Of a DNA stretch of 7,322 bases, positions 1-5,707 are shown piece after piece (position 1 is the first letter of the stretch; every line of letters begins with the position of its first letter). The notes under the pieces were generated by a model, which was given only the letters and a program-made list of their open reading frames with translations, made no database searches and was not told the origin of the DNA. Origin of the DNA: Oscillospiraceae bacterium. GTDB taxonomy: Bacteria; Bacillota; Clostridia; Oscillospirales; Ruminococcaceae. A program made the position numbers and the translations under genes. The stretch covers positions 1-7,322 of the forward strand of contig JAFQND010000259.1 in assembly GCA_017396055.1 (NCBI GenBank), in the 5' to 3' direction.

Positions 1-800
1 CCGTGATAGCTGTTCTTGATCTCGTCCCAGCTCATATATGCCACAGGATACAGCCGATAACCCAACTCTTCCGGTTCCATCAGAAATCTGTCTCCGGCAA
101 CCTTACATGCCCAGACTACACCGTTCTCTTTCCAGAGTCTGATCAGCACCGTGGTCTTTCCGCTCTCGTTTTCCAGGTTGGCGCCGTTCGTGTCCCGGTC
201 TTCCTGCACGTCAAAATCCTTTTTGCCCCGATCTTCCGCTTCCGCTTTCACCTCTTCCAGCGTACGCCGCTGCATGATGATGATCCACGGCTGCTTCTGC
301 ACGTCGCCGCACTCGGGATTGCCGAAATAAATGTTGGTGTTGTCCACTGTTTCCAGCATGATCTCGCCCTGCGTGGCATTCACTCCGTCACCTACCGGAG
401 CATACGGGTCAAAATTGACATACAGACAGGCATCGCCGTCCACCGCACAGTCTCTGAGGAGTTTACGGTTCAGGGTTCTTGCCTTGGTATTTTCCAGAAT
501 CCGGCTGATCTCATCGGTGACGACCCGCATGATGTGCTCCTCTTCTGCGCCGCCGCCGAACACTTCTGCGCTGACGCCGATGTCGTCCGAAACGATGTTC
601 GCGACAAAATACAATACCACCCGCTTGATCATGTTGATAACCGGCTTTTCAAGATTGGGCGCAGACACACCTTCCCACTGGTTGCCTACAAAGAAATGTT
701 CGTTCTGTTCAACGCGGTTGTATAACCCGATGGTCTGGTTATAACTCACCGAACGTTCGAACTCTGTTTTCACCCGCTCCGGTGTGATATTTCCTCTCAC
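1..800 (-). CDS. Phage portal protein, C-terminus cut off by the window edge
   Basis: The reading frame stays open from a GTG start at 798-800 to the left edge, giving about 266 residues of what is normally a protein of roughly 450-550. Portal proteins form the dodecameric ring at one capsid vertex through which the terminase pumps DNA. What is seen: an N-terminal helical stretch, then NEHFFVGNQWEG at residues 33-44 followed by APNLEKPVINMIK. This is the 'fGdQW ... kP.iN.ik' pattern of P22-like/Firmicutes portals. Further on are DGDACLYVNFDP and, near the cut, YPVAYMSWDEIKNSYHG. The GTG start is supported by AGGAG seven bases upstream, which overlaps the TAA stop of the preceding coiled-coil gene. 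Position downstream of terL is the classic packaging/head order. The exact portal family cannot be fixed from the visible part. Confidence 0.88.
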   Translation of the reverse strand, partial: MRGNITPERVKTEFERSVSYNQTIGLYNRVEQNEHFFVGNQWEGVSAPNLEKPVINMIKRVVLYFVANIVSDDIGVSAEVFGGGAEEEHIMRVVTDEISRILENTKARTLNRKLLRDCAVDGDACLYVNFDPYAPVGDGVNATQGEIMLETVDNTNIYFGNPECGDVQKQPWIIIMQRRTLEEVKAEAEDRGKKDFDVQEDRDTNGANLENESGKTTVLIRLWKENGVVWACKVAGDRFLMEPEELGYRLYPVAYMSWDEIKNSYH

Positions 801-812
801 GTTCCCGCTCCT

Positions 813-1187
813 TTACTCCATCTTCTTGATATCCGGCTGCTTCGTACCGTTATAGGTCAAAAGGTTAGACCACTCCTGCAGTGTATTGCCCATACCTCTC
901 CACTGCCTCAGCTCTTCTTCTGCTCTGTACAGCCGATCCTCAGCGTCCTTCAGCGCCGCCAGAGCCTTTTCCAGCTCGCTTTCTGCTTCTCCAAGCTTTC
1001 CGTCCAGCTCCTTTGCCCTGTTTTTCCAGTTTTCCTTGACTGAACGTGCCACCGCCAGTGCTTCTTCGGCATCTTCTGCCTGTTTCCTGCGCAGAATCTC
1101 GCTGTCGATCAGCTCGTCTTCCACCCTCTCCAGCCGGTCAAAATATGCCGCAGACACGATCACGTGTCCGAAAATTCTCACACTCAT
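813..1187 (-). CDS. Coiled-coil phage protein of unknown function (124 aa)
   Basis: Not assigned to a functional family. The first 15 or so residues (MSVRIFGHVIVSAAY) look like a short beta strand. About 85 residues of highly charged Glu/Lys/Arg/Ala-rich sequence follow, which should be a long coiled coil (roughly residues 16-100), and then a polar tail ending NGTKQPDIKKME. No membrane segment or signal peptide is visible. The start at 1185-1187 is chosen because it overlaps the TGA of the Tad2-like gene (ATGA) and has GGAGG seven bases upstream. A longer open frame reaching 1535 runs out of frame through the Tad2-like gene and is not credible. Other prophage coiled-coil proteins start with a similar 'M.iFG..I.S' segment, from memory. 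Lying between terminase and portal, it is either an accessory gene or an assembly factor. Confidence 0.75.
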   Translation of the reverse strand: MSVRIFGHVIVSAAYFDRLERVEDELIDSEILRRKQAEDAEEALAVARSVKENWKNRAKELDGKLGEAESELEKALAALKDAEDRLYRAEEELRQWRGMGNTLQEWSNLLTYNGTKQPDIKKME

Positions 1188-1543
1188 TTCTCTTCCTCCA
1201 CAATCTCCCAGTCCTCTGCCAGAAGATCTGTCTGACTCGCCAGCCAGGGTGCCGTCCCTCTGAGCGCGTCCGTATTGTCTGACTGCAGGTTTTCCGTCAC
1301 GATATAAAGATACGGCAGCGTCATCTTCGAATGTTCGTCCGGACGCTGCAGCGCGATCCAGATGCCCTTGCCGTGCCAGCCCTTCCGTCTGAGCTTCCTG
1401 CCCCGTTTCAGCTCCGAAAGTGCCCACGAAAAACTCTTTTCTTCCTGTGCTTTCTCCCTGAGAACCGCTTCCATCTTCCCGCAATACGCCTTCAGATGCT
1501 CGTTCTCTTCTTCCAGTTTCTGTACTTCCCGCCAAAATCTCAT
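1184..1543 (-). CDS. DUF2829/Tad2-like protein with N-terminal leucine-zipper-like coiled coil (candidate anti-Thoeris protein)
   Basis: A 119-aa protein in two parts. Residues 7-28 form an amphipathic helix with hydrophobic positions V7, L10, N14, L17, C21, M24 and L28 at 3-4 spacing, as in a short zipper with a buried Asn. Residues 37-115 match the DUF2829 pattern: FSWALSELKRGRKLRRKGW (38-56), GKGIWIAL (58-65), LPYLYIV (76-82), then APWLASQTDLLAEDWEIV (98-115). Established knowledge: DUF2829 includes Tad2, which sequesters the glycocyclic ADP-ribose signal of Thoeris defense. Activity of this protein is inference, because family members vary in ligand. Typical members lack the added coiled coil, which may help oligomerise the protein. 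The start at 1541-1543 is preferred over ATG at 1562-1564 because AGGAGG lies five bases before it. It follows the terL stop by 10 bases and is co-transcribed with terminase. Confidence 0.85.
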   Translation of the reverse strand: MRFWREVQKLEEENEHLKAYCGKMEAVLREKAQEEKSFSWALSELKRGRKLRRKGWHGKGIWIALQRPDEHSKMTLPYLYIVTENLQSDNTDALRGTAPWLASQTDLLAEDWEIVEEEK

Positions 1544-1553
1544 GTTGTCCTCC

Positions 1554-2864
1554 TCAAATACCATAGTCCAGAAATTCTTCCAAACCGTAATCCGTGCCCG
1601 TACTTTCCTCTACCTTCGCCGGTCTGCCGGCAATGAAATACCTTATCGCGTCGGGGCCGTGGGTAAATTCGTGCGGCTCGTCGGCCACATCTCCGGGCAC
1701 TTTCTTGTCATGGATCAGTGCCGGAATACTCCGGATCAGGTCGGGACATGCTTCGCTGATCGTGAGCCTCGGACTCTTCCCGCCGAACTCGTCTTCCTTC
1801 GGCGTCAGCCATTCATGCATCTCCATCCATCCGGCGATCCGGTCGTTTGATGCCTTTGTCAGCACGATCCCGTGCTCCGCAAAGATGTCCGCAACGCTCT
1901 TGCCGGTGTCCTGCCTCCGGTTCCAGAGGTCCGGCGGCGCATAGGTCATCAGTACCTCTTCCCCGCTCATCTCGTTTATCCGCTTCGCTGCCTCGCTGAT
2001 GATCAGATCGCTCTCCCAGATCTCTCTGAACACATACGCCCGCCCGAAACTGTCCACGCTCACCCAATAACACGCCAGCTTGTCCAGACCATAGTCCAGT
2101 GTCCGATAGATCGTCGTGCCCTTTTCCGGCTGCCTTGCCTTCACCACATGGATCTCTCTGTCGAATTCCCTGAAATACTGTCCTTCAAAAACGTCCCAGT
2201 TTCCGTCCAGAAACGCCTTTCTCAGATCTTCCGGCAGGCTCTCCAGCTCGTTTACATAATCCTCGTCGTTTTTCATGATAAACGGGTTATCATATACCCT
2301 CGACGGGATAAACGCATAGTTTTCCGGCTTCTCCTTCTCCGTAAACTTCCGGTCGATAAAAAGCCTCTTTACCCAGCTGTGTCCGACGCCGCCGGGGTTG
2401 CAGGTATAGTACATCCGGGGCTTAAATCCCTTACAGAGTCCGCTCGGACGGTTCGCCAGGCGGATCAGGTCGTATTGTTCCAGCGAAAACTGCGTCGCCT
2501 CTTCCAGAAAGATGACGTCATAGCTCTGACCCTGATACTTCAACGCGTCTCTCTCCGCGTCGCAATAGCTCATCACGATACGGCTGCCGTTGGGAAACAA
2601 AAATTCCTTCTCCTGGCTCTTATACACCGCCACGCCGTTCAATATCTTCATCAGCGGCAGAAGATGGTTCTCCCTCAGATCGACCAGCTGCCGTCTGAGA
2701 AACAATATCTGAATTCCAGGGTAATTGATTGCCAGCAGCACCGCTTTATTTCTCGCGGCATCGCTCTTTCCGCCGCCTCGTGCCCCGCCGAATGCTGTGT
2801 GTCTCGCCGTCGACTGCATGAAAAGCTTCTGCTGCGGAAACGGCCTGTGCAGTCTCACTTTCAT
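1554..2864 (-). CDS. terL: Phage terminase large subunit (ATPase/nuclease)
   Basis: A 436-aa DNA-packaging motor and headful/cos nuclease, a usual length for the family. The N-terminal ATPase shows Walker A GGARGGGKSD (26-35), Walker B with catalytic acidic residues VIFLEE (117-122), and the coupling motif YYTCNPGG (152-159). The C-terminal RNase H-like nuclease shows RTLDYGLD (254-261) with the first catalytic Asp at 257, the conserved PPDLWNRRQDTGKSVAD segment in the middle, and the final GPDAIRYF (403-410) with Asp 405. All expected motifs are present, so it appears intact. The start overlaps the terS stop in an ATGA, indicating coupled translation. This is a Terminase_6/phage-type TerL of the kind common in Firmicutes siphophages. 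The packaging mode (cos or pac) cannot be told from the sequence. Confidence 0.97.
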   Translation of the reverse strand: MKVRLHRPFPQQKLFMQSTARHTAFGGARGGGKSDAARNKAVLLAINYPGIQILFLRRQLVDLRENHLLPLMKILNGVAVYKSQEKEFLFPNGSRIVMSYCDAERDALKYQGQSYDVIFLEEATQFSLEQYDLIRLANRPSGLCKGFKPRMYYTCNPGGVGHSWVKRLFIDRKFTEKEKPENYAFIPSRVYDNPFIMKNDEDYVNELESLPEDLRKAFLDGNWDVFEGQYFREFDREIHVVKARQPEKGTTIYRTLDYGLDKLACYWVSVDSFGRAYVFREIWESDLIISEAAKRINEMSGEEVLMTYAPPDLWNRRQDTGKSVADIFAEHGIVLTKASNDRIAGWMEMHEWLTPKEDEFGGKSPRLTISEACPDLIRSIPALIHDKKVPGDVADEPHEFTHGPDAIRYFIAGRPAKVEESTGTDYGLEEFLDYGI

Positions 2865-3376
2865 ACGCCGATCCCGTCCACATCGTCAAATTCGACCTCA
2901 ATGGTCATGTCCTCATGCCTGATCAGCTGCTCCTGCTTCTGCCGCCAGACGTCTGGCTTGCGGTTGTTCAGCCAATAGATCTGTGCCGTGGTGTCCGCCG
3001 GAATATGTACCTCGTCAATGCCTTCCCTCAGTTCCTCTTCCTCGCGGATCTTCTTGCCTGTGATTTTATCATACTCGACCACCCGGCACTTGAAGGTTTT
3101 CTTCACTTCCGCCGTGTACCCACAGGCCTTTTTGAACAGCGCGTTTTCGACGATGATATCGGCAATAGCCTTGCTCTTTTTTAAGGCTTCCGAAAGTTCC
3201 GAACGCTTTTTGTACTCACAGAAGGTCGAATACGCGATCCCGAGGTTATGCGCGATATCCTCGTCGATCACCCCGTCCCTCGCCCACGCCTCGATTTCCA
3301 GAAGCCGCGGCAGCACATGGGTATCGTACTTTGTCAGCCGTTTTCCCGGTGCTGATCTGCTCTTTTTCTTCCCCAT
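2861..3376 (-). CDS. terS: Phage terminase small subunit (DNA-binding)
   Basis: A 171-aa protein that should recognise the packaging site and recruit the large subunit. A basic N-terminus (GKKKSRSAPGKRLTKYD) is followed by a helix-turn-helix at about residues 31-57 (WARDGVIDEDIAHNLGIAYSTF). A helical oligomerisation region SEALKKSKAIADIIVENALFK comes next, then ACGYTAEVKK. The family-typical TAQIYWLNNRKPDVWRQKQE lies at about 129-148, before an acidic C-terminal tail EVEFDDVDGI that probably contacts TerL. The start has a strong GAGGAGG five bases upstream. It is the first gene after the candidate promoter at 3479-3508 and is translationally coupled to terL. Identification rests on domain order plus adjacency to an unmistakable terL. 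Confidence 0.93.
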   Translation of the reverse strand: MGKKKSRSAPGKRLTKYDTHVLPRLLEIEAWARDGVIDEDIAHNLGIAYSTFCEYKKRSELSEALKKSKAIADIIVENALFKKACGYTAEVKKTFKCRVVEYDKITGKKIREEEELREGIDEVHIPADTTAQIYWLNNRKPDVWRQKQEQLIRHEDMTIEVEFDDVDGIGV

Positions 3377-3478
3377 GCTGCCCTCCTCTTTCTCACCAAA
3401 AACCAGAAAGGCACCTTACCGGCCCGTACTCCGGTCTGATGCCTCTCTGCCACGATGTTTTCAGTACTTTTATATCTC
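3377..3478 (-). other. Leader of the terminase operon with a small hairpin
   Basis: This is the largest gap between confident genes here, about 100 bases lying between the candidate promoter and terS. Transcription from that promoter would start near 3472, giving an untranslated leader of about 95 bases. The leader contains an inverted repeat ACCGG/CCGGT (plus strand 3418-3422 and 3431-3435, eight-base loop) and ends in the strong terS ribosome site. The hairpin is too short and lacks the U-tract needed for a terminator. It could be an operator half-site pair, or part of the cos/pac packaging site, which often lies next to terS. Neither is proven. Confidence 0.35.
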
Positions 3479-3508
3479 ATTATCTCCCTTCGCCCGCTCT
3501 TAGGTCAA
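3479..3508 (-). promoter_or_regulatory. Candidate sigma-A-type promoter for the terminase/late operon
   Basis: On the minus strand, TTGACC (plus 3503-3508; five of six match to TTGACA) is followed by 18 bases and then GATAAT (plus 3479-3484; five of six match to TATAAT). It lies exactly at the end of the three-HTH gene: the -35 overlaps that gene's TGA stop. It is the only place in the middle of this tightly packed cluster with spare sequence. It would drive terS, terL, the Tad2-like gene, the coiled-coil gene and portal. The call rests on consensus match, spacing and placement only. Confidence 0.6.
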
Positions 3509-4116
3509 GGACATTTATTTTTCCGGGGCTCCACATAATAGGTCACCACTTCGCCGTCCGATGGCGCCGGTTCCCGTTCGATAGGCTTTACCAGCTCTAT
3601 CCCCATTTCTGTCCCCCACTCTCTCCAGCACTGATCGATCTTTCTGACTGATATTCCGGTCTCTTCGGCGACCGCCTTTGTCCTCCAGCCCTGGTTTTTC
3701 AAAAGCACAGCCCGTTTCTTTGCCTTCTCCTGTGCTTCGGTGCCCCTTTCTCTCTGCTCTTTCCTCTCCCTGCTTTTCAGCGGAGGAGGTACAATGCCGA
3801 TCTCTTCCGCCCATTTCCGCCAGTGCGTATGTACAACGCTGTCGCTGAGTCCGGTTTCGGCTGCTGTCCTTACGGTCGAGATCCCGCCCATCCTCATCTC
3901 CACCACCTTGCGCCGAATACTTTCCGGAACTGTCTGCGGTCTGATGCGGGGCGCTCTGACCTCAATGCCAAGTTCCTGCGCCCATTTTCTCCAATTCACC
4001 TTTACCGTTGTCAACCCAAGTCCGGTCTCTCTCGCTGTTTCTTCGGCAGTGTGTCCTGCTTTCATCAGCTCCACTGCCTGCCTTTTCAGATCATCAGAGG
4101 TCTGCTTCCTTCCCAA
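3505..4116 (-). CDS. Tandem helix-turn-helix repeat protein with three HTH modules (203 aa)
   Basis: Three copies of a 48-residue HTH module occupy almost the whole protein at residues 6-53, 63-110 and 128-175. They are joined by a short proline/arginine-rich linker and a charged linker, and followed by a 28-residue tail ending VEPRKNKCP. Each copy has a K/R-rich first helix (LKRQAVELM), an A..TG[LI] turn, a presumed recognition helix, and ends with W-R-[KE]-W-x-x-E-[LIM]-G-I. They align without gaps to each other and to the two modules of the paralogue at 4435-5100. No DDE, resolvase or sigma-factor domain is present, so it is probably a pure DNA-binding protein. The start is TTG at 4114-4116: an in-frame stop lies just upstream, no earlier ATG exists, and GGTGGG precedes it. 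It overlaps the preceding gene by 23 bases. A role as late-operon regulator or packaging-site binder is inference. Confidence 0.8.
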   Translation of the reverse strand: MGRKQTSDDLKRQAVELMKAGHTAEETARETGLGLTTVKVNWRKWAQELGIEVRAPRIRPQTVPESIRRKVVEMRMGGISTVRTAAETGLSDSVVHTHWRKWAEEIGIVPPPLKSRERKEQRERGTEAQEKAKKRAVLLKNQGWRTKAVAEETGISVRKIDQCWREWGTEMGIELVKPIEREPAPSDGEVVTYYVEPRKNKCP

Positions 4117-4438
4117 TCGTTCCCACCCCTTTCAAAACCATTCTCTCCGGCTGCTTCAGCCAGTCCATTATCAGTTCTTTTTCTTTTCCGTTCCACTTGC
4201 ATCCGCCCATCCCTTCTTCGCATGGCTGCCTGCCCTCCAGCTCACATTGTCTGCACACCCATGCCGTCCATGGTGTCAATCCATTCCATGCTGCGCACAA
4301 TAATTCTGCCAGCGTTTCCGGATCTTTCAGCGCATCCATTGCCGTCTTTACCGGCACACAATCTCCACAGCTTCCAAACGCCACACACTCTGCCGGCGCC
4401 TTGATTCCCGACGGACACTTCACGTTATCACAGATCAT
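4094..4438 (-). CDS. Cysteine-rich protein of unknown function (114 aa), possible zinc binder
   Basis: No family recognised. It has ten cysteines, at residues 3, 8, 18, 24, 27, 48, 62, 65, 73 and 80. The C-x2-C pairs at 24/27 and 62/65, the latter followed by C73 and C80, resemble structural zinc sites. The middle, DALKDPETLAELLCAAWNG, is a likely helix, and the C-terminal third is a Lys/Glu-rich helix (KEKELIMDWLKQPERM). The start at 4436-4438 forms an ATGA overlap with the stop of the two-HTH gene and has GGAGG eight bases upstream. The open frame extends further 5' but inside that gene. It sits between the two tandem-HTH paralogues and is translationally coupled to the first, so it may work with them; that is inference. 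Confidence 0.75.
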   Translation of the reverse strand: MICDNVKCPSGIKAPAECVAFGSCGDCVPVKTAMDALKDPETLAELLCAAWNGLTPWTAWVCRQCELEGRQPCEEGMGGCKWNGKEKELIMDWLKQPERMVLKGVGTIGKEADL

Positions 4439-5100
4439 AAGCCCTTCCTCCCGAGTTCCGGATAGGTATATCCCATCAGTACCCGCTCTGCTTCTACCCA
4501 TCTCAGCTTTCTGCCGTCTGCATAACATTCCGTCCAGAACTCACCTTCCCGGTGCCTGTCCCACATGACCTGCGCCTTCGCCTTGTCTGTTACCGTCCGG
4601 TCCAGTTGTACAGATCCGCCGGAATATACCACAATGCGCCACTCTTTCACATCCGCCAGCGCGTTTCTTTTTGCCGCGCTCTCTGCGAAATCTTTTTCGC
4701 CTGTTTCTTCGGTTTCTGCCGCAGACATCTCCGCTTCGGTCAAACCTCCTGCCTGTTCTTCGTCCGGCACTTTCGCTTCCACGATTGATCTAAGGTATTC
4801 CGGCAGCTCTTCTCTGATCTCCTTCTGCCATTTTCTCCACCACTTTGTGACTATTTCCGGTGATACCTCTGCCTGTGCTGCAGCCTGATCCGGGTTCGCA
4901 CCTTCTTCGATCAGATGTACGACTTCCCGTTTTGTTTTATCCGGTATCTCCATTCCAAGTTCTCTCTGCCAGCGTTTCCAGTTTACTGCCACTGTCTCTG
5001 CTTTCATCCCTACCCTATCCGCTACTGTTGCCGTGCACAGGCCCTCCATTCTCAGCGCCACGACCTGCCTTTTTACTTCTTCGTCAAACTTTGCTTTCAT
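4435..5100 (-). CDS. Tandem helix-turn-helix repeat protein with two HTH modules and a C-terminal domain (221 aa)
   Basis: Two head-to-tail copies of the same 48-residue HTH module found three times in the gene at 3505-4116 lie at residues 5-52 and 52-99 with no linker. Both keep the V10, G16, A23, W37, W40 and E43 module positions; the second has a degenerate turn (AEVSPE) and loses the final Gly. An acidic, probably disordered stretch (about 100-150, rich in Glu/Ala) follows. The C-terminal domain of about 70 residues looks like mixed beta/alpha (EWRIVVYSGGSVQLDRTV ... GEFWTECYADGRKLRWVEAERVLMG) and is unrecognised. The start at 5098-5100 has AGGCGG six bases upstream and overlaps the previous gene by 17 bases; ATGs at 5106 and 5127 are alternatives. 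Probable DNA-binding regulator; the function is unknown. Confidence 0.78.
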   Translation of the reverse strand: MKAKFDEEVKRQVVALRMEGLCTATVADRVGMKAETVAVNWKRWQRELGMEIPDKTKREVVHLIEEGANPDQAAAQAEVSPEIVTKWWRKWQKEIREELPEYLRSIVEAKVPDEEQAGGLTEAEMSAAETEETGEKDFAESAAKRNALADVKEWRIVVYSGGSVQLDRTVTDKAKAQVMWDRHREGEFWTECYADGRKLRWVEAERVLMGYTYPELGRKGL

Positions 5101-5287
5101 GTCCATCCGCCTTTCGCTTTGATTCATAGTCTGCTGAAACTTCTCGATACAGCCGTTCTATCATGTCCGCTGCCATCCGCTCCCGGTCCTTTACTCGACA
5201 CTTTTCCGCAAAACAGATACCGCGGTACAATACCGATACCGTCACATATCCCGGCTCTGCCTTTTCAATTTCCACGAGAAATCTCAT
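5084..5287 (-). CDS. Small hypothetical phage protein (67 aa)
   Basis: Not recognised. The N-terminal half reads as a short beta region (MRFLVEIEK, YVTVSVLYRGICFAEKC). The C-terminal half is a charged helix (RERMAADMIERLYREVSADYESKRK). It has two cysteines (25 and 30) and no membrane span. The start at 5285-5287 overlaps the end of the membrane-protein gene by 23 bases and has AAAAGG about eight bases upstream. An upstream in-frame start at 5338 would add 17 residues entirely inside the neighbouring gene and is less likely. The end overlaps the two-HTH gene by 17 bases, so it belongs to the same transcription unit. Confidence 0.6.
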   Translation of the reverse strand: MRFLVEIEKAEPGYVTVSVLYRGICFAEKCRVKDRERMAADMIERLYREVSADYESKRKADGHESKV

Positions 5288-5501
5288 CCCGATATACCTT
5301 TTCCAGTTCCCGGCTCTGCTTTTCTGCCCGGCGCACAAGTACGATCAACCGTATCAGCGCCGCTGCAATAAATACCGCGACACCACCGGTGATTGTAAGC
5401 AAAACCCAGGTTTTCGCAAACATATTCAGCATATTTCCCGCCACCATGCCGCCGGTCGATGCGATCATCCACACAAAAAAGCTTTTCAACTGTTCTTTCA
5501 T
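5265..5501 (-). CDS. Small two-span membrane protein (78 aa)
   Basis: Residues 8-28 (FFVWMIASTGGMVAGNMLNMF) and 32-56 (WVLLTITGGVAVFIAAALIRLIVLV) are two hydrophobic segments. They are separated by a very short Ala-Lys-Thr turn and followed by a basic, then Glu-rich cytoplasmic-looking helix (RRAEKQSRELEKVYRDEISRGN). This is a helical hairpin inserted in the bacterial membrane. The start at 5499-5501 has GGAGGG seven bases upstream; a longer open frame to 5561 overlaps the previous gene and lacks a comparable site. Size and two spans are holin-like, but it lies upstream of terminase rather than beside an endolysin. A superinfection-exclusion or other membrane accessory role is equally possible. 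No family identified. Confidence 0.7.
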   Translation of the reverse strand: MKEQLKSFFVWMIASTGGMVAGNMLNMFAKTWVLLTITGGVAVFIAAALIRLIVLVRRAEKQSRELEKVYRDEISRGN

Positions 5502-5505
5502 GACT

Positions 5506-5688
5506 TTACCCTCCCTTTTTTGCGTTTTCTTCAAGCGCTCGTCTGAATTTCTCCAGCTCACCGGTCAGTTTCGCCGAAATCACCCGCTCCGGCTCTTTCG
5601 GTTTGCTTTGATCGATCCAGTACTGCCGCTCGGCGATCCAGCCGTCGTCCAGGATCTCTACGCCCTTCTCTCTGAGCATTCCCATCAC
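5506..5688 (-). CDS. Hypothetical phage protein, probably the 3' part of a frameshifted gene
   Basis: About 57-60 residues of polar helical sequence: MLREKGVEILDDGWIAERQYWIDQ, then a Lys/Glu-rich end EKFRRALEENAKKGG. Possible starts are GTG at 5688, ATG at 5685 or ATG at 5679; the last has AAGGTG six bases upstream. Good coding-like sequence (RYDDDWPDKV) continues in the same frame upstream of all these starts with no usable start codon, back to a TAG. The short 'MRPIDADEL' frame at 5708-5779 ends exactly there. Removing one base from the AAAA run at about 5726-5729 would join them into one 90-codon gene. The stop lies four bases before the membrane-protein start and its last codons supply that gene's ribosome site. 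Function unknown. Confidence 0.55.
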   Translation of the reverse strand: MMGMLREKGVEILDDGWIAERQYWIDQSKPKEPERVISAKLTGELEKFRRALEENAKKGG

Positions 5689-5707
5689 CTTGTCCGGCCA
5701 GTCGTCA

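Noticed and set aside
3..744. Long plus-strand open frames at the left edge
   Set aside because: The minus strand encodes a clear portal protein through this whole stretch; the plus frames are its shadows.
813..1535. A 240-codon version of the coiled-coil protein
   Set aside because: The extra N-terminal part runs out of frame through the Tad2-like gene and has low-complexity Gly/Arg/Ser composition. The start at 1187 has a strong ribosome site and an ATGA overlap.
1872..2978. A 368-codon plus-strand open frame
   Set aside because: It lies antisense to terL and terS, which carry all their catalytic motifs. The long frame is a by-product of their codon use and has no ribosome site or recognisable domain.
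3334..3480. A 48-codon minus-strand ORF starting ATG at 3478-3480 with a GGAG-like site, overlapping the start of terS
   Set aside because: Its start overlaps the -10 of the candidate promoter, so the main transcript would lack it. It overlaps terS by 43 bases and its composition (WFLVRKRRAAWGRKR) looks like an out-of-frame shadow. Not excluded outright.
3505..5100. The HTH repeat proteins as transposase or sigma-factor fragments
   Set aside because: The modules superficially resemble transposase-type HTHs, but there is no DDE catalytic domain, no terminal inverted repeats and no sigma region 2. The repeats are regular and intact rather than degraded.
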